From positions 1,364,001-1,428,000 of the forward strand of contig JAJNNX010000005.1 of assembly GCA_023159155.1 (NCBI GenBank): a DNA stretch of 64,000 nucleotides, given 5' to 3'. This document shows, piece after piece, positions 1 through 11,574 of this stretch. Each line of letters opens with the position of its first letter. Positions within the stretch are counted from its first letter, which is position 1. This DNA is from Ustulina deusta. Its lineage: Eukaryota > Ascomycota > Sordariomycetes > Xylariales > Xylariaceae. A program made the position numbers and the translations under genes. The notes under the pieces were generated by a model. That model did no database searches, was not told the DNA's origin, and was given only the letters and a program-made list of their open reading frames with translations.

Positions 1-1543
1 TTGGGTTTGTGAATTTGGTGTCCAGAATAAGGCAAAGGCACGGTGGAGTAGGATAGATTAAGGTACGGTAGTCTGCAGTCCGCTGTCCATCCTGGCTTGT
101 GAATGAGTACTTCAGGTTACTTACCTCTCTACTACCTATCTAGGTGTGCCGATGGTGCGTCTGGTGTGTGTGGTGACCGTGCAGAACGGATTTCCGACTC
201 GGACGCAGCGCGCACAGGCACAGGCGCAGGCACAGAATCAGAATCAGAATCAGAATTAGAATCAGAACTGGCAGCAATCAGTTCATTGCCGGCCCCGAAC
301 TAGCAAAGTCTACTGGGTTGGGTGGTCGCATGTAGGCAAGGTCGAGGCCTTGAAGTCGGTTCGTCAAACTGGGTATAATACTGGGAAGTGAGGGGTCCGC
401 CCACGAACGCAGATCGGGAAGGCCGTTGACCATACAAGACGTAGTGTAGAAAGACCAGGCGGCCATTTGCAGACAGGCCGCCAGCACGAGCTTCTAACCT
501 TAGTGTAGATGGACCGAGTGAAAGGAATGCCTGGGTTGGTTGCGTCGCTCCACTGGCCCCGGCTGTCTTGGAAATTTAGGTAGAGCAGAGGGGTGGTTGT
601 GGGCGCCTCCAGATGGTGTGCCTACCCACATGCACATAGCTATAGTACCTACCTATGTGCACAGGTACTTACTTGTAGGTAGATTATTAGATCGTGTACC
701 TGTAGTATGTACTTGGAGAGCTTTACGCACATTCCTGCACATGTTACTACCAAGTAGCCTCTAGGTATGTAGCAGTGCAGATGGGCTTGGGGGGTTGGCA
801 GCCAACCAGAGCAGGGTGACGTGACCTCACCGGAAGACGGTATCGTGAATTAAATACGTTGTAGGGTGGTGAAAGGTGAGCAAAGAGTAACGGCCACAAC
901 GCCATGCCATGCCCATTTCTCGAGCTACTGCGAGGCATTGAAACGTGGTGCTATTAAGTAAGCTCTAATCTTCAACCCATTACCGGACACTGCACTAGTG
1001 TACACTACTGCACGGGCCAGCTGACCAATAACCAGCCAAGGATGGTGTAACAGAACCCGAGGTGAGTAAAATACGTGGACAAATTTGTCCTTATTATTTT
1101 GGTCTGACTGTTTCGAAACATCCACCTACAAGCTAATACCGGTAATGCCGAGGGATCTGCCGTGAACAAACTCCCACATAATGGTTCAATGATACTTAGA
1201 TTCAGTACTACACCACTCAGGAGAGAAAGTTAGGTTCAATTGGTGCTGTCACACCCGGATGAACTATGCACAGTATACTACCTAGTATTCCTGATGTACC
1301 TAGGTAGTAAGTTATACTGTAGTGCTACTTTCAAGAGACATTACTTACTTTACCCTACTCTATCAATTGTCACATACATATGTGCTTATTGTCAGAACCA
1401 TATCCCTCTTTGAGAACCAATCGGATATATGCCCAGTGGTTTAACAATTGTGGTGGGCATTAGAATGTGACGAGTAACTTTTCATGGTTTCTATATTTAC
1501 AGTCTTATTGGCATCCAGCAACATAACACACCCACATCAGGTT
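1..1543. other. Gene-free left flank
   Basis: I see no convincing coding region here; open frames are short and without protein-like composition. A short degenerate microsatellite based on CAGGCA followed by CAGAAT units lies at about 213-272. Short TACCTA/TAGGTA-type motifs occur near 640-760 and 1270-1310. The downstream end of the RAT1 gene on the minus strand begins at 1544, so the last few hundred bases probably include its 3' untranslated region. Confidence 0.6.
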
Positions 1544-4500
1544 TTATCTATGCCCATACCCATTACGGCCACGACGCTGATCGCGTCCTTGATACCCAGG
1601 GGGTGGGCCGTTATACTGTCCTCCATAATCTTGATACGGAGGCGCGCCGGGTGGCGCTTGCCGCTGGTTATATGCCTGGCCTCCGTAGTTACCATGGCTG
1701 TCATCACGACCATTGCCATATCCACCATGGCCACTGCCGTGGTAGGCCGGAGGCGGCGGCGGTATTCCGCTCCCAAACCCGGGGAAGCCTGGTGGTGGTG
1801 GCGCCCATCCTGGAGGAATCATGGGAGGGGGGCCTGAGAATGCATTGGGTCCGTTATGTCTGCCCCCATTGTTATAGTGACGATTGTTTCCGTCACGCCG
1901 CGAGTCTGGGCCGTAGTTCATACGTTCTCTTCTTCCATCATGATTCTGACGCCCAAGAGGGGCCCCGCGATAACTCCGACCAGAGTTTCGTACCTTACCT
2001 TTGAGCTCCTCGATGTCACTGCCGTTCAAGGCCGGCACTGGCAATCGTACCCCGCGTAAAAGCATCGACTTGTGCGTATGCGAAGAACTCGGCATATCAT
2101 AGTGGACACTAGACAAGGTTAGCATTTTTGCATACACTATTTTTGCTGATGGGCGAGAGACTTACGTCAGGGATCGATCATCATCAATATCGGGCATTCC
2201 CTTCCGTTCCAGTGGATACTCTAGTGTTGCGTGTGGGAGATACTCTGGTATCTTCTCAATCTTGCCTGAGAGGCCTTGACTTTTACGCGGGTCGAGCTTA
2301 CTCTTTGGGGCGCCTTGCCTTTTTGAATAGAATTGTGCAATGATGTCATCGTATAACTCCTGATTTTCCTCGGAGAGCAGAAGATATTCTTTGCCAGGTT
2401 CGTTACGAGCAGCATCTTCAGCTGCCAATAATGGATATTTTTCCTCAATCGCAGCTAAGAGGCGAGGCATCTCAATGAACGGTAGAAGGGCCACGCCTTG
2501 CCAGGCCATCTTCTTGCCGTTGAGGTCGACTACGAAGTCTTCAGGGTAAAAGTCGATAATTGGACTTTCCGACTCTGTCATCAAAGGATGGAAGACGTCT
2601 GGTAGCACGTGACGTGAAGCAGCCGGCTGTACGCTCATGAGCTGCTCAAATGGCCGTGCAATTCTGCCCTTCTCAAACTTGATTTCCAACTTAGCGAGGT
2701 CCTTGAAGTCTTGAGCAAAGGGTGCGTAATGATACGGATAAAACCACTCCCACGATGGGCAACCCTGAAAGTAATACCGAAGGACCCACGCCAGTCCCTC
2801 GGTGTACGCCCAAGCCACTTTGCGTCGGAAGTCTAGGTCTTTCACATCGGCGCCAAACTTTCGCTCGTAGTACCTGTCCGCATAACCGTCCTCCCACAGA
2901 CGGACGCTGTCTTCTGGCTCATCTCCCGTAGCCGATTCGCTACCGGGCGTGCTGGTGCCATCGGCCTCCATCATAGATGCCTTACGTTTTGTTAAAGCAG
3001 GAGCTATCTGTGACTCTGAGCTCTCTGTTGGATCCTTGTTTTTCGATGTTAACATGAGTCCTTGAATCTGGCTTTTAAGAACAGCAGCAGCACTCTTGTT
3101 TGCCATATTAGCGTCGCCAGCTGTCGTACCACGCTTGACGATCATGTCGTACGTAAGAGAATTAGACAGTCCACCAGGAAGGCCGTTTTCAGGAGTGCCT
3201 CCGTGGCCCTTGGCACCCTGGCTATAATTATGGCCGTTACGCTGCTGGTCTTGCAACTTTCGTCGTTTGAAACTTGCCTCTCGTCTGTCTTCAACTTCTT
3301 TTCGACGTTTGAAGATGGCGTCTTCCTGTTTTCCAAGTCCATCAAGAATGTATTGTGCTCTCTCAAGGTCGACATGCCCATCTTTGGTCATGTAACCGCC
3401 CATGAAAGTTAAGTTATCTCTCCAAATAGCGGTCAATGTATCAATGCCATTCTCGCGAATTTCAAGAGCAGGAAGGTGGGGAAGGAAATCATTGCCAACA
3501 AAGAAGCACATAAAAACCCAATCGTCAAGCGCTCGTTCAAGGTCCCAGCGAAAAGGTAAGCCAGGAACTTCGAGCTCTACAGCGAGATATTCTCGCAGAA
3601 CTGAAACATGCAGCCAGATGAAAGGTTTTTGCTGGACAGCTTTGTCCTTCTCGTCGAACTCACCATCTTTCTGTTTTGCCTCTCCGCGGCATTTTTGGGC
3701 GTCGTGGCCTTTCTGACCACATATCTTGCAGGTGCGGGCCTTGCCTTCTTGAAAAAAGACATCCTCTCGGAGCACACGGAAATGAGGTTCATGGGTTGCA
3801 AGCCCTAGCATAATGAGATCGGCATCCAGCCCATATATCACATGTCTCGTGTTTGGGTCGTGGTCAGGCGAGGCTCTTTGTGAACGCACAAAATTCATGA
3901 TCTTGTGCTCGCCCTCTCCAGGTACTGTAGCATCAGAGATAATGACTTTCATATTAGCCCAGCCGGGATCAGTGTTAAGCTTATAAGCACACCAATATCT
4001 CAAACTGATAGCTAGAATGTCCATAAATGGGGTACCAGGAGTAATTGAATTTGAATCGAACGCTTTCTTAGTTAACGAAGCCAGGGTTTCGGGTGGTAAA
4101 ACACCGCCATTCTGTTGTTTGATCATTTTCAACAACTCCTCCTTATCAGCCTGTTTGTCCTTAGCCTCCTGCGCGGCGCGGAAGCGTCGGGATCGTTGTT
4201 GATTCATCTTGGCACGCGGAGCAACACCATCTATCGAGGGCAAAAAGTTAGCGCAAGGCTTGAGTAATGCAAGAATCAGTGCGTGTGGATTGGAGGGATG
4301 CTTACCGATAGCAATCATCAACAGCTTCCTCGGGCGGACCATGTTGACTACACGATCAGTGTATTTGAAAATCTCCAACATCATCTCTTCCTCGTCCTTA
4401 GGAGCAGGCTTATCCTCAGGGTGTGAACAAGGATGGACAATGCCATTCATGTCGAGGTAGAGATTATCGAACTCTTCACCATTTGGATTGGGACGGGTGG

Positions 4501-4615
4501 TGTCGATAGGGATCACAGAGCCATCTTCCATTACAATCGGTTTATCCTCAGTAACTGGCGAGATGATCTTGGGATACTTGGTGGAAAGCCACCGGAATGC
4601 AGCTGGGATACCCAT
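1544..4615 (-). CDS. RAT1: 5'-3' exoribonuclease 2 (RAT1/XRN2)
   Basis: Nuclear 5'-3' exoribonuclease that, in known fungi, degrades RNA behind polymerase II for termination and trims rRNA and snoRNA precursors. The start MGIPAAFRWLSTKYP is the invariant XRN N-terminus. It is followed by the acidic active-site motifs LYLDMNGIVHP, ISDATVPGEGEHKIM and YGLDADLIMLGL, a CCHC zinc knuckle (CKICGQKGHDAQKC) and the WFYPYHYAPFAQD block. The tail is rich in Gly, Pro and Arg. Exons by splice signals: 4615-4306, 4230-2166 and 2108-1544, sum 2940 nt, 979 aa. The first intron (4231-4305, GTAAGC...GCTAAC...TAG) is 75 nt without a stop, so an unspliced frame runs through it; removing it restores the family motif LLMIAIDGVAPRAK. 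The second (2109-2165) joins the catalytic part to the disordered tail. The zinc knuckle and tail favour RAT1 over cytoplasmic XRN1. It is divergent from USO1. Confidence 0.96.
4231..4305 (-). other. In-frame, stop-free intron in RAT1
   Basis: Donor GTAAGC, branch-like GCTAAC and acceptor GATAG define a 75-nt intron whose length is a multiple of three and which has no stop codon. Naive translation adds 25 residues between the residues MIAI and DGVAPRAK, which are contiguous in every XRN protein I know. Splicing is therefore strongly inferred. Confidence 0.9.
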
Positions 4616-5786
4616 TGCGGCGGTTGCAAGATGCCTAGTTGGAACAGTGGTCTACAGTTATTAGGATGACTCCGAGGAACCTGGAGTTTCTCCCTCTGGT
4701 TGAAAGAGATCCGGCGCGAGACCGCTGACGCTACTAAGAAAGGCGATAGTGAAAAGAGGATGACGGGACAGAAAGTATAGTACTGCACTGTAGAGGATGA
4801 AGAAATCAGATCGCGACTGGATTTCAAGTGGAATGGAGCGAAAGCAGCTGGTTGCGCACTCCTCGTATCCTAGATCGCTGGCTGAAGGCTGGGAGGGAGA
4901 AAAGGTCGACGCGACGAGAACCAGTGTTCCGCAACTGGCCTCCTTTTATGTAGCTTTCATGCACTGGGAGTAAGTAGGAATCCTGATGGGTGATAAAGAG
5001 AGACGCGCAAATCTTGCGGGAAACAAAGGGCTTTCCTTTACTCTTTGCCTGGTGCCTGAAAGAATTATGATGTAGACGAACACCCGGAGGTTGCGCGACG
5101 AGGCTTTGGGAGTATACCTGGTGCTAGATGTAGGATTGGCTGCAAAGCAGGACCCACAGAGCCGAGTCACTGAAAACTAGGTAAGTGCCTGCCACTGATT
5201 ACCTCCCGAGTCCTACCTACCTAACCTTAAGTACCTACCTAACTTAACAAGGTAGGTACCTATGTACCAAGTACCTAACAACATACATACTGGTATTAGG
5301 TAGGCAGATTCGGTACATTCCGTGTACGGGTTAAGTGCCTACTTGCCTACGACATCGTCTAGGGTATGTATATATGGAGTTTAGGTAGGTACCAGGTAAG
5401 GTACCTTATGAACCTATGCATTTATCCCCTATAGATTTCGGAGCTTCAGTTCCCTAAGGTACCTAGACACGAAAGCTGGCCAAATGAACACCGTTCTAGT
5501 AAACCTGTAGCTGTCTTGTAACGACCTTACCTGTGCTTGACATTTCAAGTTTATCAAATTCTCAGTATTAGGGTCCCGCCTACCTACCGATTATCTGACG
5601 TATCAGAAATTCGCCAAACCCATTACGAAGCTGGCTGTCCCGACCCAGTCGTGCCCTATTCTCGTCCCTCGTTCCTCCTGTCGAACCTCTTCCGCTCCGG
5701 CTGGCCGCGCAATGTGCTTCGCCGAGTGATCAGGTTGTTTTGCCAATGGCCTTGTCACGCGAGATCGCAAATGAACGGTACGAACC
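4616..5786. promoter_or_regulatory. Divergent RAT1/USO1 intergenic region
   Basis: About 1.17 kb separates the two divergent start codons. I see no coding region. The stretch 5185-5480 is packed with TACCTA, TAGGTA and GGTACC units in both orientations, forming an imprecise palindromic repeat field. No TATA box that decides a start site is obvious. Both genes are housekeeping genes, so a shared bidirectional promoter is likely but is an inference from position. Confidence 0.5.
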
Positions 5787-8700
5787 ATGTTCTCGAGCAT
5801 CGCTGCTGCCGCGCCCGCGAAGCAGTCCGTCGGTGATACTATAACCATCCTCAGTGGTCGTCTGGGCTCTGCTACTCTTCTCGAAGACCGCCGTGCTGCT
5901 ATCCTCGGTCTGCGTAGCTTCGCCAAGGACTATCCTGCTTCTGTTGCGTCAGGCGCTCTGAGAAGCCTGATCGGATGCTTGTCTGCAGATGGCGAAGATG
6001 TCGACACCGTGAGAGTGGTTCTCGAGACCCTGCTGATGCTCTTCAGCCCGAATCAAGATAGCCCTGAAGCATCCGAGGAAATTGCTCTCTGGCTTGCAGA
6101 TGAGTTTACTCAGCGGCAGGAGAACATCACGCTGCTTCTGGATTTTTTGGAGACCACTGATTTCTACTCTCGGCTTTATTCGTTACAGCTACTGGTCGCT
6201 ATTCTCGCTGCGCGGACCGAACGGACTGAAGAGTGTATTTCTTCGGCGCCGCTAGGTGTCCCTCGATTAGTTGCCGTCCTTGACGATCGACGAGATGCTA
6301 TACGAAACGAAGCCCTGACGCTCCTCACATACCTGACGCCGTCCTCGCCACTTATACAACAGTCGGTTGCGTATCAGAATGCATTTGAGCGAACTTTCGC
6401 CATCATCGAAGCCGAGGGATCTCTATCAGAGGGTAGTAGGGTAGTCGAGGACTGCCTCATATTCCTAGCTAATCTTCTACGCTTAAACCCCCCAAATCAA
6501 TCGCTGTTTCGGGAAAGCGGGTGTGTCGTGCAGTTGGCCAAGCTGCTAGAAAGTACGTATCATACAGGTAAAGAGGATGGGGATGAGGAGGTTGCCGCTT
6601 GGGCTCAGGAACAGCAGAACAGAAATATCTACGCTTTGCTGGCTGTTATTCGGCTTTTCCTAGTACCCGGTGCTGTGGGGACCTCCCAGAATCAAGCGGC
6701 CTTTTGGCAGCACGGCGTTCTTTATCATGCCTTACAAGTTGCATTCAGCCAGAGGGCTGAAATGCCTATCAGAGCAGAGGTTCGGGATCTTCCCCAATTG
6801 TTACAAGATTCATTGAAATTGATTGTGCGTGTCGTAGGCTTTGACTACTTGTGCCGATACTATTAGAGGCAACGCAAGGCTCCAGGAGAACTTTGCTCAG
6901 CTTCAAGTCCCATCGGTATTAGAGACGGCTCCATCAACAAATGGACAAGCGGGCAAGCTAAATGGTGGCATCCCATCTATCTATGTAATAGACGGTCTGT
7001 TAGATCTCGTCTTGAGTGTAGCCTCGACTCAGGCCTTTGACCTGCGCGTAGCCGCATGCCAATGCATTAAAGCATACTTCTTCAATCACCCTGAAGTGCG
7101 GATGCATTTCCTACGACGCGCTATAGAAGGCCACGCTTCTGGTGTTGATGAAACGGCGAATGTGCTGACTACGCTACTCCGGCCTGTCAATACCCCGGCC
7201 GTCAACGATCCGTACCGTCACTGGTTCGCAGCTACAATTGTCTTTCATCTGGTCTTCGAGAATCCCGAAGGAAAAACACTTGCTATGTCGGTAACTGAAG
7301 GAGATGCGGAAAGTGGTGAAGAGGTTGTGACCTGCATTCAAACCATTACTGCCCATCTCGTTACCGCTCTTGGCAGAGGAGATGACGATCGTGTGTCTGT
7401 TGGATATCTAATGTTACTGATCGGGTGGCTATTTGAGGACGTTGACGGTGTTAATGATTTCTTAGGAGAAGGTAGCAACATTCACGCGCTGGCACAGGAA
7501 ATTGTTCGCCATCCTCCCGGCAGCGTCCTCGTACAAGGGCTATGCGCCATGGTATTAGGCGTCATCTACGAGTTTTCCACCAAGGATTCGCCTATCTCGC
7601 GTTCCACTCTTCATTCAGTGATACTATCTCGAGTTGGACGAGAGAAGTATATAGACGCTTTCAATAAGCTTCGAAGTCATCCTCTGTTGAGAGACTTCGA
7701 AGTCACGCCGCAGAAGTCAGATGGATCTGGAAGTCTGCCGGATGTTTATTTCGATGCAACCTTTGTGGATTTCTTCAAAGACAATTACAGCCGCATATCA
7801 AGGGCCATTGACCGAGACCCTGGCCTGGAGATATCTGTAGTGACTAATGGTGTGCAAAAAGGTATCTCTCGCGAGCTAGTTGATTCGTTGCGTTCTCAAC
7901 TTGAAGAAAAGGAGCAGGCTCTACAAGCAGCCCTTACGGATGTCGCGTCGCTTAATGGGAAACTTGGTCAAGAACAAGCCGATCATCGCCGTTCGAAGGA
8001 GGCCTCGGTGGCCGAACTTGCTCGTATTAAAAATGTAAATGAGGCACTACAGCGCCACCACCAAGAGGAGCTTAAGTGAGTTGATCCGGGTGCGAAATTA
8101 GGGTCCCATTACTGACAGCCGTAGGAAATTTGAGACACAACAGCAAGCAAACATTGACGCACACCAAAGGCAACTTGGAGCGGCTGAAAAAGAGGCTGCA
8201 GCCGCTGTGGAGGCGCTTCGCGTCGAGCATAACACCAGGGAAGCCGAGTTGCAGAGGCAGGTAGATTATGTTCGCAAGACAGCTGAAGCCGAGGCGGCTC
8301 GCGTCCAGCGGAGAGCTGAAGCTGAGATGGCCGATCTTCGTGCTACTATCAGCCGTCTTGAAGTTGATATCATGAAGGTTTGTGCAACGAATCACCTAGT
8401 AAACGACGCGGGCGAGATTGCTAACCTATACACAGGCCAAGAAGGCCAAGACACAGGAAATAGAGGCTACTCGTCGGGAACTTAACTCCAAGCTATCAGC
8501 CGAGGAGTCCAAGTCCAAGTCCGCAGAGAAGCGCGCCACGGACTTGGAGAAGCAATTGTCAACAAAACAAGGAGAACTTGGAGAGGTGCGTTAGGTATCT
8601 TTCTGATATTTATCTAGCTACTCATAACATGTCAGGCTCAAACCCGATTGAAGGAGAAGGAAGAGCAGCAATTATCGACGCAAACAGAACTCGACGATCT

Positions 8701-8905
8701 TCTTATGGTCTTTGGTGACCTGGAAGAGAAGGTCGAAAAATACAAGGTATAGTTCAGTTCTGTACAAATTGTTCTCGACCTAACGCTAATCCAATGCAAC
8801 TAGAAACATCTGAAAGGCCTAGGGGAGACAGTGTCAGATGGTGAAGAGGAGGAGAATGGTGACGATGACGACGACGACGACGACACGGAGGACGAAATAG
8901 ATTAG
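5787..8905 (+). CDS. USO1: General vesicular transport factor USO1/p115
   Basis: Golgi tethering factor: in the family an armadillo-type globular head binds vesicles and a coiled-coil tail holds them near SNAREs during ER-to-Golgi transport. The N-terminal ~640 residues show the head, with helical repeats including LRSFAKDYPASVA, PRLVAVLDDRRDAIRNEAL and TTCADTIRGNARLQENFAQL. The rest is heptad-rich coiled coil, ending in an acidic run (GDDDDDDDDTEDEID). Six exons by splice signals: 5787-6779, 6838-8075, 8125-8377, 8436-8585, 8636-8746, 8804-8905; sum 2847 nt, 948 aa. The fungal tail is longer than in animal p115 but shorter than yeast Uso1. The first intron uses the atypical donor GTTCGG, yet its removal yields MPIRAEALTTCAD, which matches the expected head sequence. 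It lies head-to-head with RAT1 and in tandem with the downstream methyltransferase. Confidence 0.94.
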
Positions 8906-9431
8906 TAGCAGCAGGTGCTAGGCGCACTGAGATGCGTGTTACAATTCCTTTTGAGACGGTTCGCATCCAAATGCAAGGTCAACCAAGGCAGTTGGAGGCA
9001 AACACTCGATCCATGTCGGCTCTTGATCCAGTAGGTCCCGAGGTCGTATCTAGGTAGAGGGGCGACCTGAGTTATGCATATACACCGTATGTGGTGTGAA
9101 TATTATGTGCTTACCCGATATTCCACCCCCTCCACAATTCCACTTGTTAGAAATTCTTCTAGGTCCATGATATTAGAATCGCTACCTACAAAGAGCAAGC
9201 GACTCTCAGCAAATTTGGTATAGTGGATTTTATCTTGATATATCAATAGAGCTTGCTGAAAGAATTGGTCCCGCTACGGTGTCCTTCGCTATATCTCACA
9301 GGTATTATCAACCTTCGCGTGCCACCCAACTCTCGGTTATCCCTTTTTCTAGCAGAGAACCGGTATAGCGACGGCCTTATATTTCCCCTCCCAATTCGCT
9401 CATAGGTCGCCCAATCCTCATTGGCTCCAAG
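8906..9431. other. Intergenic USO1 to PRMT3
   Basis: About 525 bp between two genes on the same strand. I see no open frame or RNA gene. It should hold the USO1 3' end and the promoter of the methyltransferase, but no motif is distinct enough to name. Confidence 0.4.
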
Positions 9432-11574
9432 ATGGCTACCTTGAGCAAGCCAGACAGGCCAGTCGATGATAACCCACTCAGCGACTCAGAGTCAGACGAC
9501 TCGAGGGATGAAGAGGGCTGGAACGACGTTGAAGAGGACGAGGAGGAGACCCCCGAGGTCATCTCACTGCTCGATGATCGGGTCTTTCCCGATGTCATTT
9601 CCATGTTGGCGCACTGCAAGGACAAGCATAACTTCGATTTCCTGGGCGTGCGCCAGAGACTGCAACTCGACTTCCACGGTTGCGTGAAGCTTGTCAACTT
9701 CAGTAGGTCTACCCTGTTTTGTTTGCTGCCATGCCAAAAAGTGCCGTCGTCCAGCATGACACTTTTAGCTACGTTTTCCGAGTTGGGGGCCCTGGACACA
9801 GAATTCACCGTCCTTCTCTTGCCCATCTCATTCTTCTTCGACGTAAACCTAGACACGGCGCTGACGCTTCAGCAGTCCGTCAGCGAGTGCATGAAGGTCT
9901 TTCGGTGAGCGAGAACATATCTCTCGCCAACATCGACGATGATGCATACCTAAAGCCCGTGCTAGACGACGATGCCGTGATTATCGGCCTTTACGACTTA
10001 CCAGAGCTGTCTGCCCCGAGTAGCATTCTGTCAGCTCAGGGCGGCGACAACGCAGCTCTTGTCAACGACCTACTGAGGCGCAATACGGAGCTCCAAGAGC
10101 AGCTTGCTAGCGTCATGCTCCAGCACGAGAATTACCGGGCCGCCGTGTCCAAGACGCTGGATGAACGCTGGGGCGAGACGGGGGCCGACGACAACGCGAA
10201 AAGTAGCGAGGTTGCCGGCAAGGGGAAAGCCAAAGATGTTGTAGTTGGCAAGGAGGACGAGTCAAAGTACTACTGGGAGTCGTATGCTGGGGTCGGTGAG
10301 TACATATCAATCTCCTACATCCCCAAATTCCCAAACCCTTGCCACGAAGTTGATGGCGTAAACCTATACCTTACGCTAACGGCAATAATTAAGATATCCA
10401 CGAGACAATGCTTAAGGACACGGTGCGCACCAATGCTTACCGCGATTTCATCTACAATAATAAGAACCTGTTCGCAGGCAAGACAGTCCTCGACATAGGA
10501 TGTGGCACAGGTAAGCCTATTTATTATACTCCCGTACTTACTTACCCCTGCCTCCCTAACTGCTTCTTAGGTATCCTTAGCATGTTCTGCGCGCGCGCCG
10601 GCGCATCTCGGGTGCTAGCCGTAGATGCTAGCGATATCATATTTAAAGCGCGCGAGAATATCTATCACGCGGGTCTCTCCGACACCATCACCACGCTGCA
10701 TGGTAAGATGGAAGAAGTCACGCTGCCTATAGATCAGGTCGACATCATTGTAAGCGAGTGGATGGGCTATTGCCTGCTGTTCGAGGCCATGCTTCCCTCG
10801 GTTCTCTACGCGCGTGACAAGTACCTTGCACCTGGTGGCCTCATGGTTCCCTCGCACACCAATATGTGGATAGCCCCTGTATCGGACCCTGTGTGGGTAT
10901 CCGAGAATGGCGAGGCTTTCTGGGCGGACGTCTACGGTTTCGATATGAGCGCCATGGCGAAAGGTATCTACGACGAGGTACGTGTGTTACACTGGCCCAG
11001 CGATAACGTTTGCGGTACGTCGAGCGCGTTCAAGATGCTTGATCTATACACGACGACAGCTGCGGATCTCTCCTTCACAGCGCCGTACGCCTCGCGGCTG
11101 ACGCAGGATATCGACGCCGTCGACGGGTTCCTGATCTGGTTCGATACGTTCTTCTCACCCACAGCCCCTTCTTCGTCCACTCAACAAAACCCCGCGGGGC
11201 AAAAGGCGGAGGCAGCCAACACCGACAAGCACGGCGTCCCAGATGACGCCGTAGCCACGGAGTGGGTCTTGGACAACAAGGGGAAACGTGATCAAGATCG
11301 CATCGCCTTCAGCACGGGGCCGTTTGGTGGGGCCGAGACGCATTGGAAGCAGGGACTGCTTCTTTTCGATCCCCACCTAGGCGAGAAGGGCGAGCACAGC
11401 GCGGCTGCGCATGAGAATAGTGCCCTGGAGACAAAGCAGCAACAGCAGAAGAAGAAGGACGACGAGGTGCAAGGCGAGATCACGTTCTCAGTGGCTGAGG
11501 ACAACGCCCGCGCACTCGTCATCAAGGCGACGTGGGGCGCGGGGCGGACGCGACAGAGTTGGGCACTGCGGTAG
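9432..11574 (+). CDS. Protein arginine N-methyltransferase, PRMT3/Rmt3 type
   Basis: Type I arginine methyltransferase that transfers methyl from SAM to arginine; in the family the main target is ribosomal protein S2 (uS5) in the cytoplasm. Four exons: 9432-9702, 9876-10295, 10394-10510, 10571-11574; sum 1812 nt, 603 aa. Visible motifs: SAM motif I VLDIGCGTGILSMFCARAG split by the third intron, post-I VDAS, the double-E loop SEWMGYCLLFEAMLPS, and the THW loop (ETHWKQ). The N-terminal region is acidic, followed by the zinc-finger segment. There the H/C half (LAHCKDKHNFDF) is present, but the first CxxC pair of the C2H2 finger is replaced by SLLDD. Asn- and Gln-rich low-complexity inserts lie near the C-terminus. 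The third intron (10511-10570, 60 nt) is in frame and stop-free. Confidence 0.93.

Noticed and set aside
1603..2004. Plus-strand open frames over the RAT1 tail
   Set aside because: They are shadows of the Gly/Pro-rich C-terminus of RAT1 on the minus strand.
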